64,000 nt of DNA from assembly GCA_037178675.1 (NCBI GenBank), contig JAYMGJ010000346.1, positions 124,001 to 188,000 on the forward strand, in the 5' to 3' direction. Shown piece by piece: positions 24,783 through 34,972 of this stretch. The position numbers and the translations under genes were made by a program. Positions within the stretch are counted from its first letter, which is position 1, and the number at the start of each line of letters is the position of its first letter. Source of the stretch: Scleroderma bovista. Lineage: Eukaryota; Basidiomycota; Agaricomycetes; Boletales; Sclerodermataceae. The notes below the pieces were generated by a model. The model did not search any database and was not told where the DNA came from. It saw nothing but the letters and a program-made list of their open reading frames with translations.

Positions 24783-25601
24783 TTACAAGGTTGGCTCGTA
24801 GGATCGGAGACGATCTGGAAGGAGGGGGGGGCCGTGCTTTCCTATCAGGTGGCCGGTGTATCGCAAGCAAACGTAAATCGCCTGGACTCGATCTATTCTT
24901 GAAAAAGGGAGACTCACTGGGGCAGCGCTCACGGCCATTCGTGTGGAGCATTGTACTCCCGTGAGTCCCATCGGACCAAGAAGGAATGCCACGACAGACA
25001 CGACGACGACGACGGAGATGATCGATGATCCGAGTGCGCCGGCTCTAGAACCATGCATGATGTCTAGCATCTCCACTTCACGGTTCATACGGTAGACAAT
25101 CAGGACACCGATAGCGCCCGCAGCTACGGAAAGGGCGACCGACATGGCCACTTCCAGCACGAAGGAGGCGATCGCGTGTCTCCAGTCCAGCACGAGCCTA
25201 GCCGCGTTGCCTCGGAGGGTGAGTGGGACCGCGGCCAGCAGTAGGATGATGGACGGCCCAATCACGGCGGTCCCACCGAGGACACCCGCCCGCATGGTCC
25301 ATAGAAGGGGCACATCATAGCCTCTGCAGTGGGCTGCTCTGAGCAGTGCATGGCCAAGTGACAAATTGAGGAAGCCATAGAGCGCGCCCAAGGAGAGCGC
25401 GAGGAGAAGGAGGAGAAGGGTGCGGATGGCAAGTTCGAGAGCAGGCCGGAAAAACAAGGACGTGCCAAAGGCCGCCCACCATACGACGACTGCAAGGTTC
25501 TTTTCTGGGTCGGATGAGGAGGCGGATGATACCGATGGACTGAGATCTTTCTGGCTGTTGCTTTGATTGAATGAGTGTCGAATTAGTAGCAGTCCAAACA
25601 T
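24783..25601 (-). CDS. Small multi-pass membrane protein, function unknown
   Basis: A continuous frame from ATG at 25601 codes 272 residues. I see about six hydrophobic stretches, for example VVVWWAAFGTSLFF, LLLLLLALSLGALYGFL, AVIGPSIILLLAAVPL, VAMSVALSVAAGAIGVLIV and IISVVVVVSVVAFLLG. The family was not recognised. A good intron signal (GTGAGT at 24917, acceptor at 24815, 103 nt) near the C-terminus would replace the last 45 residues by another tail ending near 24680, so the C-terminus is open. It is likely an integral membrane protein, with location and substrate unknown. Confidence 0.55.
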   Translation of the reverse strand: MFGLLLIRHSFNQSNSQKDLSPSVSSASSSDPEKNLAVVVWWAAFGTSLFFRPALELAIRTLLLLLLALSLGALYGFLNLSLGHALLRAAHCRGYDVPLLWTMRAGVLGGTAVIGPSIILLLAAVPLTLRGNAARLVLDWRHAIASFVLEVAMSVALSVAAGAIGVLIVYRMNREVEMLDIMHGSRAGALGSSIISVVVVVSVVAFLLGPMGLTGVQCSTRMAVSAAPVSLPFSRIDRVQAIYVCLRYTGHLIGKHGPPLLPDRLRSYEPTL

Positions 25602-26046
25602 AGGGAATCACGCTGGGCTCGTCTGACTGGGAATCGCTTCAACATGCGTACTGGAACCGAACAGTTGAGCGACTTGCTTTCATCATGGTGACAAGCCAAG
25701 TAACAAGTTGTTCCGAGGTGTGACTTACGTCATGTCGGAGGCTAGTACTTGGTGAGGATAAAAAAACAAGTGGCTCAAATCTTATCGTATTAGTGCCCGC
25801 AAGTCTGTGCAGATAACCTCCTTACAAGCATCACTCAATTGATGTGCAGGTGGTATGCGTGGGGTCCGCGTACGTCACTGATTCGAGGGTTTCCAATGCA
25901 ACAAACGTTGTCATCACTGGCAGCCAACCTGATAATCAAAGGCGGCTATGATGCGCGCCGAGTATAATTGATGAGTAGAAGCTACAACAAATGCGGTACG
26001 AGGAACGGTCCGACACTGCATCCGATTGTCCAAGTCTCCCTTTAAT
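25602..26046. other. Intergenic region
   Basis: About 445 bp with no recognisable gene. It covers the 5' side of the membrane-protein gene and the 3' side of the cytochrome oxidase gene, both on the minus strand. Confidence 0.45.
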
Positions 26047-26626
26047 TCAATGGTGGTGGTGCGCGTCTTCAAGGGAGGGGCCCTGGTAATCAAGGGTGTA
26101 CACTACGTCTGGGTGAGCACCGTTAAAGACCACGCAAGACAACATATACTCACCAGAACCACATTCAGGGCAACGGCGGTTCTTCTCCTTCCGAAGCATA
26201 AACCAGTTTAGCTCATGCGAGTCTGCAGGAGAACCCGTGCAACCGACAATGCGCTCGACGTCCTATCATGATTTTGTCTGAGTCCAATCCACAGTGCACA
26301 ACTCAAAAACGGTGGTGGGGGCATACCAGGGAGAAGACTTTGATCGGGTCTGCCAACGTTCCTATGCGACTCGAGTCAAGGGGCTCTTTGTCAAAGGCAT
26401 TGACACCTTGCATTTCCGCCAAAAGTTGGAAACGTTCGATGCCGGTAGCCTGTTGTTCGTCTGTAGGTACCTCACCCGGCTTTGCACCAGGACCAAAGAT
26501 GGCTGGAGCATGTTGGTCCGAACGAGCAGCCGAGGTGCTGGAAAGGGCGCGAACGGCGCTGAGTTGCGCTGAACGCGTAATGCGACGAGTCGCTGGCCGG
26601 ACGGCACGCAGGGAGGCTGAGAACAT
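26047..26626 (-). CDS. COX4: Cytochrome c oxidase subunit Vb (yeast COX4)
   Basis: Three exons (26626-26327, 26262-26154, 26108-26047) give 156 residues; introns are 64 and 45 nt. Residues 1-40 are an Arg/Ser/Ala-rich mitochondrial presequence. The mature part carries PAIFGPGAKPGEVPTDEQQATGIERF and a zinc site formed by Cys-His-Cys-Cys in RIVGCTGSPADSH and RRCPECGS, the same ligand set as yeast Cox4. The tail is VYTLDYQGPSLED followed by four His. The subunit sits on the matrix face of complex IV in the inner membrane and helps assembly and regulation. The ATG at 26626 begins a typical presequence; an in-frame ATG at 26710 would add 28 residues and cannot be excluded. Confidence 0.93.
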
Positions 26627-27521
26627 GGCTCTGGTCGAGATGGAGGGTACAAATGTTTGCAGGCGTGACAGCGAAAGAGCGATGTCACACGTCACAAGTC
26701 CTTTCCGCATAACCCCGACTACGCTGAAACGGCAATATGGAAGTTAGAACGTTGTAGCAGTTCCACCTTGATTCCAACAATGCATGGTTTTTGTCTGTCT
26801 GTTCCCTTTTTGCGAAGAACACCTACGACCACACAATGCCCGAGTGGTGGATGCCGCAGCAAACGAGTTCTCAACGTGTGTGCCAGAGCGGCCGCAGCGC
26901 ACTTCATACGTTGCAAATTTGTGTTAGCTGAATGTAAATATAGCTTCACAAGGGCCTAGTAAGACTTAGGCCTCAGGCCTCAGGGTTCACTGATGGTGCG
27001 ATCCACGCAAGTTAAGCTTATCTTTGATGCTGATCGGTGGTCAGTATGTCTTGCGTGACAAACCGGACTCATCTATGATTGTTTTCAGTGATTTCAAATC
27101 TGCAAAGCTAAGCGTCACTGTGGCCAGCCATAATGACGCTTAACTGAATTACTTTGCTTAGCCGACTCGTCTCACCCAATCAGAGAGGTCACCGAAGTAT
27201 TCAAAAGTGTAGCGTCACTGGGGGCCTCTCTCAGATGTTGAACCCCCCGTTTCAGCATATAAGATGAAGTCAGGCTAATAAACAGTGCTTATCGATGAAT
27301 ACTCACATAGGACGCGTGCACTCCGGTTATGAAGGGTTTACGAGAGGTTGACGGAAATTTGGCATGCCACTCTCGGCTACCGAGGTTTGTGGCAGGACTT
27401 AGCGTAAGTCCTTGCTGCGCACGGAATGTCTTTGTGTTCAATTTTCAGCCCAGGTGGAGTTTCTTTCTTTCCTACTACTTAATACTCGCTGGTCATTCGA
27501 GTCTGGGGATCCAAAGTGACG
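26627..27521. promoter_or_regulatory. Upstream region with repeated AGCGTCACTG motifs
   Basis: About 895 bp separating the COX4 start from the exchanger start. The 10-mer AGCGTCACTG occurs at 27111-27120 and again at 27211-27220, exactly 100 bp apart, and the related AGCGTCATTA occurs on the minus strand at 27131-27140. TGACGC is the core of ATF/CREB-type bZIP sites. A CATATAAG element near 27257 could be a TATA box. Function is inferred. Confidence 0.35.
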
Positions 27522-30504
27522 ATGAATTCTCAACCGCATACCCCCGCTCTGCAAGAGTCCGCGACTCTTGACGTGCTCCAGACCTACGACGCCTCAACGT
27601 CTGATTCGCCCAAGTCAGTGACGGGCGACCTGCCTCGTGTCGCCGCTACACGCAACCCAACTACTTCATCGTCGCGATCAGATTTTCGCCTGTCAGCAAT
27701 ATCATGTACATCATCTGCAAACCTCATTACAGAGCAGGGCGTGTCTCGCAGCGAGAGGAGCAACCGGCCATTCACCTGGAGTTACCCCGCGCTTTCGGAC
27801 ATCCCGAATGGCGCTTCCCAGCAACCCGAAGAGGACCCGGAAAAGCTGCGCAATGGTAACACTAGAAAGACGAGTATTTGGCAAGGATGGAAGGTTATTG
27901 TTTGCGGCTCTTGTAAGAATGTTCGCCCGTTCGTCTACTATGGTGTATTGATACCAGCAGGGCTCAACCTTTTACTTTTACTTATTCCCGTGTCTGTGCG
28001 TAGTGGCACTTTCTAAATGGCGTGTATCCGAGACTGAACGTGTAATTATTCTCAGTGGGTACTGAGCTCCGTCATGGGAAGACACCATAGACTCGTCTTT
28101 ATATGTATGTGGTGATGCCCTAAGGAACGCAGTCTCCCCATTGACTATGGCGTTTAGTCTGTATCCTCTCCATGATTCCATTGGTAAAGGTGAGGCGGTT
28201 GTCTACAATCCCTTCAGACCATTCAGTATGATTCCAATAGCTGCATGACTTGGCTACTCGGGAGTTGGCTCTGCGGGTTGGAGGGGCGAAGACTGGCCTG
28301 CTTAACGCAAGCTTGGTAAGTGCAAGTTTCACTCTATTGGGCTGTATTGATCTTTCTTCGAAGAGTAACACGTGTGTACAATGCCCTTGCTGTCTATTCA
28401 TGGCTCACCTCCTTTTCGAATAGTGTTGAGATAGTGGTTGCGGTCAGTCTCCGTGCGTCATGAGTGAACCATACACCTGAAGTGAGGTACGAAAACAGAT
28501 CACTGCCTTGAGGAAATGTGAACTGCGTGTTGTTCAATCATCCTGTCAGTCCCTTTGGCTTTGGTTGCGCTTCTCTGCTGACTTCTCCCGGAAGTGATTG
28601 GATCCATTCTTAGCAAACTTCGTGAGGAACTTTCTGTTCAATTCCATTGTTATCGTTAATACTTTGTAGTTCTTATCCTTGGCATGTGTTTCTTTGCCGG
28701 AGGACTAAGATTCTCTGAACAAGGCTTTGACCAGAGTGAGTAGAACTATCATTCTGTAGCTTTCCTTTCCAATGCATTATCTAGCCACGACTCAAGTCCA
28801 CTCTTCGTTGTTGAGCATCAGTGTTGGTGTCCTCCTGCTACCAGCTGCTTACCACTTCGTGCTCGACGACACTGTCGGTCAATCTAGTTATGCGGAACAG
28901 AAAAGATCTATTTTGAAAATGAGCCATGGGGTAAGCATTATTTGGAACGATGGAATGCTCGATCTGACCACTAGTAGGTATCAATAATACTAATGTTTAG
29001 TAAGCGCACCTCCGCTAGCATGTGGTCTGACTTCTGACTTGATCACACCTTGCAGTCTATATTGCCTATTTGATTTTTCAGTTTTGGTCCCACAGGCACC
29101 TTTATAAGGATGTCAAACAAAAGAGCGACCGGCACGCGGTAAAACTTCCCATGAAATGGAGCATGGACATAGGCAAAGTATCACCAATCGATGCTGGCAA
29201 CAATGGAGGCAGAGATCAGTCTTCTATATTTACCTCTGCAGTCTCATCTAGAGTGGGCACCCTTCAAGAGTCTCCGTATAGGGCGTCACCCCTTCGCTCC
29301 ACTTCTGAGGCAACGCTTACCAATAACACCTCTAACATGGCTGGTGAAGGTTCAACGCCCACCAACTCTACTATTCGTATGATCACTGAGACACGCCGCG
29401 ACGACGGATGCGTTGGGCCAACTGGACCAAAGCCAAGATGGAACCTTTCTCATAAGGCATCCACCGTAACTGAAGGAACTCTTCGGTCTTCCCCGGAACC
29501 AAGGATTGTTACGGAACTTTCACGATCCGGCACTCCTGATCCCTCGGTAATGACGACTGAAACATTGCACGAGCCTCGACTGAGTTGGACTATGACGATT
29601 AGTCTTTTGACACTCGTGACCATCGTATGACTTAATTGTCCCTCACGAAACTTACACTAACACGATTGAATGAATTAGATGGTGGCTTTCAATGCAGAGG
29701 ACCTAGTGGAAAGCATGGACGGCATATCCGAATCTATCACCAAACAGTGGATCGGTTTGATCCTTCTTCCGGCCGTTAGCTCAATTGCCGGTTTGTCCAT
29801 TCACAGAAGATTATTGTCGATGAACGTTCATGAACTTCACAGAATGTGTGACGGCAATGAACGTGTCTGTGAGAGACCAACTCGGTTTAAGTATTAGCGT
29901 TGCAGTTAATTCTACTATTGTGAGTTCGCCCTGCCTCCTGCCTGGACGTTAGCTTTCTTACTGGATGTGCTTGTTAGCAAACCACGTTATTCGTCATTCC
30001 GTGAGGAAATTTCTGCTCAACCATTGATGTAAGAGATTAACGTGGGTGCTACAGTTTCATGGTGACGCTTGGATGGATAATCGGTAAGCCACTGGGATTG
30101 TTGTTCGATCCATTTGAGTCTGTGGTAAGTGCAGTGTCTTCTTTGGCATTCACGAAGTTCATTTGTCTTTTTAGGTACTTTATATCGCCGGTTGGTCTAT
30201 TTTCATTCATCCCTTGTTCCGTATTTCTCAACGCGGTTTAGTGCAAACCATGAATCATGTGGTTGCAGATGGAAAATCCAACTGGCTCGAGGGCACAATC
30301 TTGATTGGTGAGCAGACTGGGTGACCTGAAAGCGCGGCCACTAACCCTTTTGTTAGGTCTATACGTGATAATCGCTGTCTCATTCTGGTTTTACCCAGGT
30401 ATGGTTCTGCCATCGGTGCTTACTGTACCAGTATGATTGCTAATGAACTGCTGGCAGATCATTACAGCAATCATCTGATGGCTTGTACTGAAACCCTGAC
30501 CTAG
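27522..30504 (+). pseudogene. CAX/VCX-type Ca2+/H+ exchanger gene, probably broken
   Basis: Exon-sized blocks follow the fungal vacuolar calcium/proton exchanger order: polar N-terminus, WKVIVCGS-WLNLLLLLIPVS, IPIAA-LGY, TRELALRVGGAKTGLLNASL, VEIVVA-ITALRKCELRVVQSS, LIGSILS, LLILGMCFFAGGLRFSEQGF, HSSLLSISVGVLLLPAAYHF, SHGVS, IYIAYLIFQFWSHRHLYKD, a long polar loop, LVESMDGISESITKQWIGLILLPAVSS, ECVTAMNVSVRDQLGLSISVAV, FMVTLGWIIGKPLGLLFDPFESV, VADGKSNWLEG and a final helix. Most splice sites are usable. The first repeat is damaged: TGA at 28246-28248 within IPIAA-LGY, a frame change right after it before TRELALR, and a poor acceptor before VEIVVA near 28426. An intact gene would move Ca2+ into the vacuole. 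Sequencing error is the main alternative. Confidence 0.72.
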
Positions 30505-31020
30505 AGCAGCATGCTTACAGCATTACCGTCTTTACACTTGAAATAACTGCTGAGATGTCCAAACACTCGACGCTCCTTTGCCCACCACGTAGACAAACAT
30601 CCATCTTTGAATTCGTACATGTACCAGCACATGGACACTATGATACATTGTAGTATTGTGCAACAACATTGTGAACTTGGCAAGTGAAGCTGATGACCCA
30701 TCTGTCTACATATGTACAATATTCTGTGTCGATTCACTTCCAAGAGCTATTGCTATGAGGACTAGCTAGTCTCTGTGGGGATCCCCTGTAACTATACACG
30801 CACGCTTTGCCTGTCCCTGACAGACCATGGAGTCATCAATGAGGAAATAGCATGGATTGTTGGTTTATTTACATCAGTACAATATGATCCTTAGTGGTAT
30901 CAAAGACATGGGCATAGCTTTCTAAGGTAATTATAACTGTTTCACGTCCTTTCTTGATGCGTACGATTTGAATCCTTACGCATCAAGAAACATCTGGAAT
31001 CTCATACCATGGGAATGGCA
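30505..31020. other. Intergenic DNA ending in a strong hairpin
   Basis: About 515 bp, AT-rich, with no gene recognised. It contains the perfect hairpin at 30950-30990 listed separately. Confidence 0.4.
30950..30990. repeat. Perfect 14-bp inverted repeat with a 13-nt loop
   Basis: TTTCTTGATGCGTA at 30950-30963 is exactly complementary to TACGCATCAAGAAA at 30977-30990; the loop is CGATTTGAATCCT. It lies just beyond the 3' end of relic copy B (minus strand). Confidence 0.7.
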
Positions 31021-31044
31021 TGTCCAAACATATGAAGCCTTGGT

Positions 31045-31375
31045 CTAGTTTGAGTATGCGTAACCCTTTGGGTCCCCAAAACACCCATTCCAGATACTTT
31101 TGCGCACTAGCTCGGAGTCACGCGAAATGTGATCGAGTATGGTTGAAAAGAACGAGGATTGAGTTTGAAAAGCCGGCATGTTGGTGTGACTGTCGATAGG
31201 ACGTCTGTGGTCGAGTGGGTGAACGGAAATGCGGGGATGTTGAGGACAGTCGAAGTTGGTGAGGGTCCCGAGGCGATCAATGACATCCACACTAGCTCTG
31301 AGTCTGGTGGGGTATCGCAATTCGCATAGGAATTCAATATTTCTTGCAGAAGACGCAAAATTACCTAGGATCACT
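31045..31375 (-). pseudogene. Dispersed gene relic, copy B
   Basis: A degenerate minus-strand coding trace similar in order to 16640-16860. Matching blocks include CAACATCCCCGCA, a following CACCCACTCG block and CTGGAATGGG with nearby GGGACCCAA. The best coding frame reads SELVWMSLIASG, LNIPAFPFTHSTTDVLSTVT, then FNHI and LEWVFWGPKGLRILKLD-like text after frame changes. Probably the C-terminal part of an F-box/LRR-like protein gene; the family is not certain. Confidence 0.45.
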
Positions 31376-32419
31376 GCAAGAACTTGCCCATTGACGACAC
31401 TAGGAGCACCTCATTCGTTATGAAGGCAAACGAACCACTCGGGTATCCCGATGAACTGGCTCACGACTGTAGTGAGTTATGTCCATCTTCCATGAGTATT
31501 TGTTTGCGGATTGAAAATTCCGTGCGCCAGTGGATCTTCTGAGCGGGGTGGCAAGTCCCAATTACAGTGCTCGATGTCGGACATCTGCGCAGAGAATAAA
31601 GATACCTTGTACAACAAAGCAAAACTTTCTCGTATAATGGGTTGAAATGCCTGCAGACCTAGAATAAATGTTAGATAATTCTCTACGGTCGGGGGTGATT
31701 TCGATCAAAAGTCACCTGCATGCATCTCAATAAAGATGCGACAAGTTTGAGTGCCTTCAAAATTCAAGACTGTCTGGGGACGATGACATGGAAGCATGAA
31801 GCAGCATGCTGGCAGGGTCCAAGAATGGGATGAATTCGAGTCTTTCGTACGTCTGGCGAAGGGAGACTAGTACTAGGTCACGGTCTGGTCACCAGGCCGC
31901 ACTTGCGAAGCCTATGACTTACGATACGGTTGCCACTCTCCCGCCGGATGGGTATGACGCTTACCCTGGTGAAGGCATTCATTTACTACACACTACCGTT
32001 AACATACCGCTCGCCGTGCGCGAACGTTATGTTTCACCTTCGTGACCACCACTATGCTCGGGGGCGACGGCCACTGGCCGCCCTAGAGTCATGATCAGTA
32101 CTTACACGTAGGATGGCTCGGTACATGTCTTCCATCCTGGACCGTGCCAACAAGTGGTCATCCGGAATGGGCATAAGCGCCACCTTTGTTATACCACGAA
32201 CTTACTCGATAGCATGGGAGGACTGAGCCTGCGAAGAATTTCTTACAGCCAGGTCACTTTAACGACCTAAGTACATAGCTGTTTAGTACTCAGGCTGTTC
32301 AGCAGCCACCTCTCATGCTATTCTGACACCCTTGCTGGTCGGGTCCAAATACCTCTGAAATCCCACCTCCACGCTCTGACCTCATTTTTCGACGACAACT
32401 GTAGTCGCCACAGTCCCCC
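31376..32419. other. Intergenic region upstream of the LCB3-type gene
   Basis: About 1.04 kb. A short plus frame at 31806-32045 has no recognisable domain. Nothing else supported. Confidence 0.4.
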
Positions 32420-34241
32420 ATGGGATTGACCACGCTTTCGTCGAGTAACCACAGTCTGTCTCGTCTCCAACAAGGCATAAAACCTGCTTCCGACGTCGAT
32501 ACCCCGATGTCGGGGTCGCCTCGCCAGAGTCCAGGCCAACTGCCCCGGGATGTTTACGATGCTATCCTACCCTGGTGGAGATCTCGCATTCGCAATATGG
32601 TTCTGAAGGCTGTCGAACGCGAAAGTCCTTTCTTGGCTGAGATGCAGGTCAATAGCGTCAGGCCTATTTGATATCCGTATTGACTTCACGCGACTTCAGC
32701 GTCGTCTCAGGTGTCCTTGGCTAGACGTCTATTTCCTCTATACGTCTTCACTCGGAACGCATACTTTCTTCTTAATTGCACTGCCTATATTGTTTTTCTT
32801 CGGATATTTTGAACTGGGGCTAGGGTGAGTCGTGCCCGACGTTCCTATTCGGTTCACTTGTTTCGCAGCTGACTTTCATCGACAGCTTAGTATTTGTCCT
32901 CGCATCCGGTGCATACCTTTCATCGTTCATAAAAGACCTTGTATGCTCGCCGCGCCCTTTTGCACCCCCAGTAACCCGGCTGAGTGAGTTTCGACCTACT
33001 CGTTTCGACCTTCTCGTGACATTGCATGTATAGCTATCGGCACCCACCATCTCGAGTATGGGTTTCCCTCGACTCACTCGACTCACAGTGCATCTATGGC
33101 ACTCTTCATTTTTGGCCACATACACCGTGCATATTCAGAACACTCAGCGATGTCCAGCGTCGCCTACCATATGTCCTGCGCCATTCTGCTCGTCTACGTT
33201 GTCAGTATTGTCTTCGGAAGGCTGTATACGGGTATGCACTCCATCGTCGACTGCACTGCAGGTGTAGCTCTCGGTACCGGAATATGGGTCGTATACATTA
33301 TGACGTGGGACACACTTGACCATTGGTTAGTGAGCGACTTGATGGGTAAGAGGTGTTTCAAGTTATACGATGTCCGGCAACGTATTTTGCAGTGCCATAC
33401 ATTGTAACTCCCGTATGTCTCCTTCTGGTGCACTTCCACCCTCAACCGGTGGATGATTGTCCGTGCTTCGAGGACGCCATCGCATTCGTCTCGGTCATAC
33501 TTGGCGGTTTTGTCGCACGCTGGCATACTGCATATGCAGGAATCGACCGCCAACTGTTGCAGGCAGCCATGCCTGGTGGACAGAGAGACGGGTGGACGTT
33601 AGCGGAGAAACTGCGCTGGTGTAGTTTTGCAGGAGCAAAAGTTAGCATGGGTTTGTCTCAATTTTCCGTTCGCGACACTTATTCGTACTCTAACTCTCTA
33701 CAGGCATTCTCATCATCTTCGTATGGCGCCTTCTCGCCAAAGCTGTGCTGCATCTTGTCCTTCCTCCGGTTTTCCGAGCTCTAGCCCTTTGCTTCGACCT
33801 TCCTCACCGACGGTTCTACACTCCCGCAACGCACTACACCCATGTGCCAGTTGAGAACGGCTTACATCCAATTCCTAGTGTGATAGACCTGCCCAGCACT
33901 GGTGATATCCATAGCGAAGACGCAAAAAGCGGGGTCAAGAGGAGAGGACGCCGTGTGAAATCCGATACCCGTGATAACGAAACAATTTATCTTTCCGAGT
34001 CCCTCCTTAACCAAGAAAGAGAGCTCGAAATTGGGAGGACTACTGCTCAGCCAGGAACAGAAGTCAAGCACTATGACACAGATGGTACGTTGCTTATCCT
34101 TTTGTTTTACGCAGCGAGTGGGTCTTGACGAATCTCGCAGTCCTCACCAAAGTAGTGGTGTATTCGGGAATTACGTTCCTCAGCGTTGAGGTTATTCCCG
34201 TGCTATTCTCCTTGATGGGGTGGGGCATCAAGCCGTGGTGA
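32420..34241 (+). CDS. LCB3: Sphingoid long-chain-base-1-phosphate phosphatase (LCB3/YSR3 type, PAP2 superfamily)
   Basis: Seven exons (32420-32647, 32700-32824, 32886-32983, 33034-33345, 33393-33650, 33704-34084, 34141-34241) give 500 residues. All three PAP2 phosphatase motifs are present: KDLVCSPRP (KX6RP), GFPSTHST (PSGH-like) and GRLYTGMHSIVD (RX5HX3D). About eight hydrophobic helices surround them, and the C-terminal third is polar with a final membrane segment (VLTKVVVYSGITFLSVEVIPVLF). YTSSLGTHTFFL is the family's first helix signature. The enzyme dephosphorylates dihydrosphingosine- and phytosphingosine-1-phosphate in the ER membrane and recycles sphingoid bases into ceramide. No damage is seen. 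Confidence 0.93.
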
Positions 34242-34972
34242 AACGTCCATCCGTCTGTAGACCCGTAGACTTACCAAGGAGTGCTATGCTAGGCCTCGAA
34301 CTATTTCCCCGTGATTTTGTATGTACATGACGTTTTTGACCGTTAGTTGGTGGTGTTGCATTATTAACAGACAGTGAATGCTCCTTGTGTTCTCACTCTC
34401 CTACATCCATAGAGTATTTTGATTGGAAGCTTGCTGAATACTATAGCTACAGTGACACAAGCAGGTAATGGTGGAAAGAGCAATCTCTTGAAGTTCTTGT
34501 CCATCAATAATTAGAGCATAAAATACTGGTGGTTATTATCTTTTACCATCCACAGAAGTTGTATGTACAGACATGAAAATCAGATGTGACTTGGGCAAAT
34601 CCTCATAGCAGAATGTTAAGGAGCCTTGCATCTCATCAGAAAGATTCTTGCAGCAATGCATACACATTCGAAGAAAATGGGCACTAAATAACATGCACTA
34701 CTAGAAGAGCATAGGCATGTTATACAAATTCTTCAGACAAATAGGACAGAGAAAACCTTTGAGTATGGTTAAAAGAACTTCTGTGCTGATACTAATAGAC
34801 ACCATTAGACACTTCATGTAGTCCTGAAAAGAATGACTTGGAGCCAGATCGCTGCCAGTTTTCTCCGCCTGAATTTGTTTTAGATCAAAGCTCACACCTA
34901 ATACTAATAGTGGACCGCAACTTTTCCTGATCCAACTGTATCAAGCAGCTTTGTAGGTTGATCTTGCAGACA
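34242..34972. other. AT-rich intergenic region
   Basis: About 730 bp between the LCB3-type gene and the CTU2 gene; AT-rich, with no gene recognised. Confidence 0.5.

Noticed and set aside
26268..26747. 159-codon plus-strand frame over the COX4 gene
   Set aside because: Antisense to clear cytochrome oxidase exons that have conserved Zn ligands and proper splice sites.
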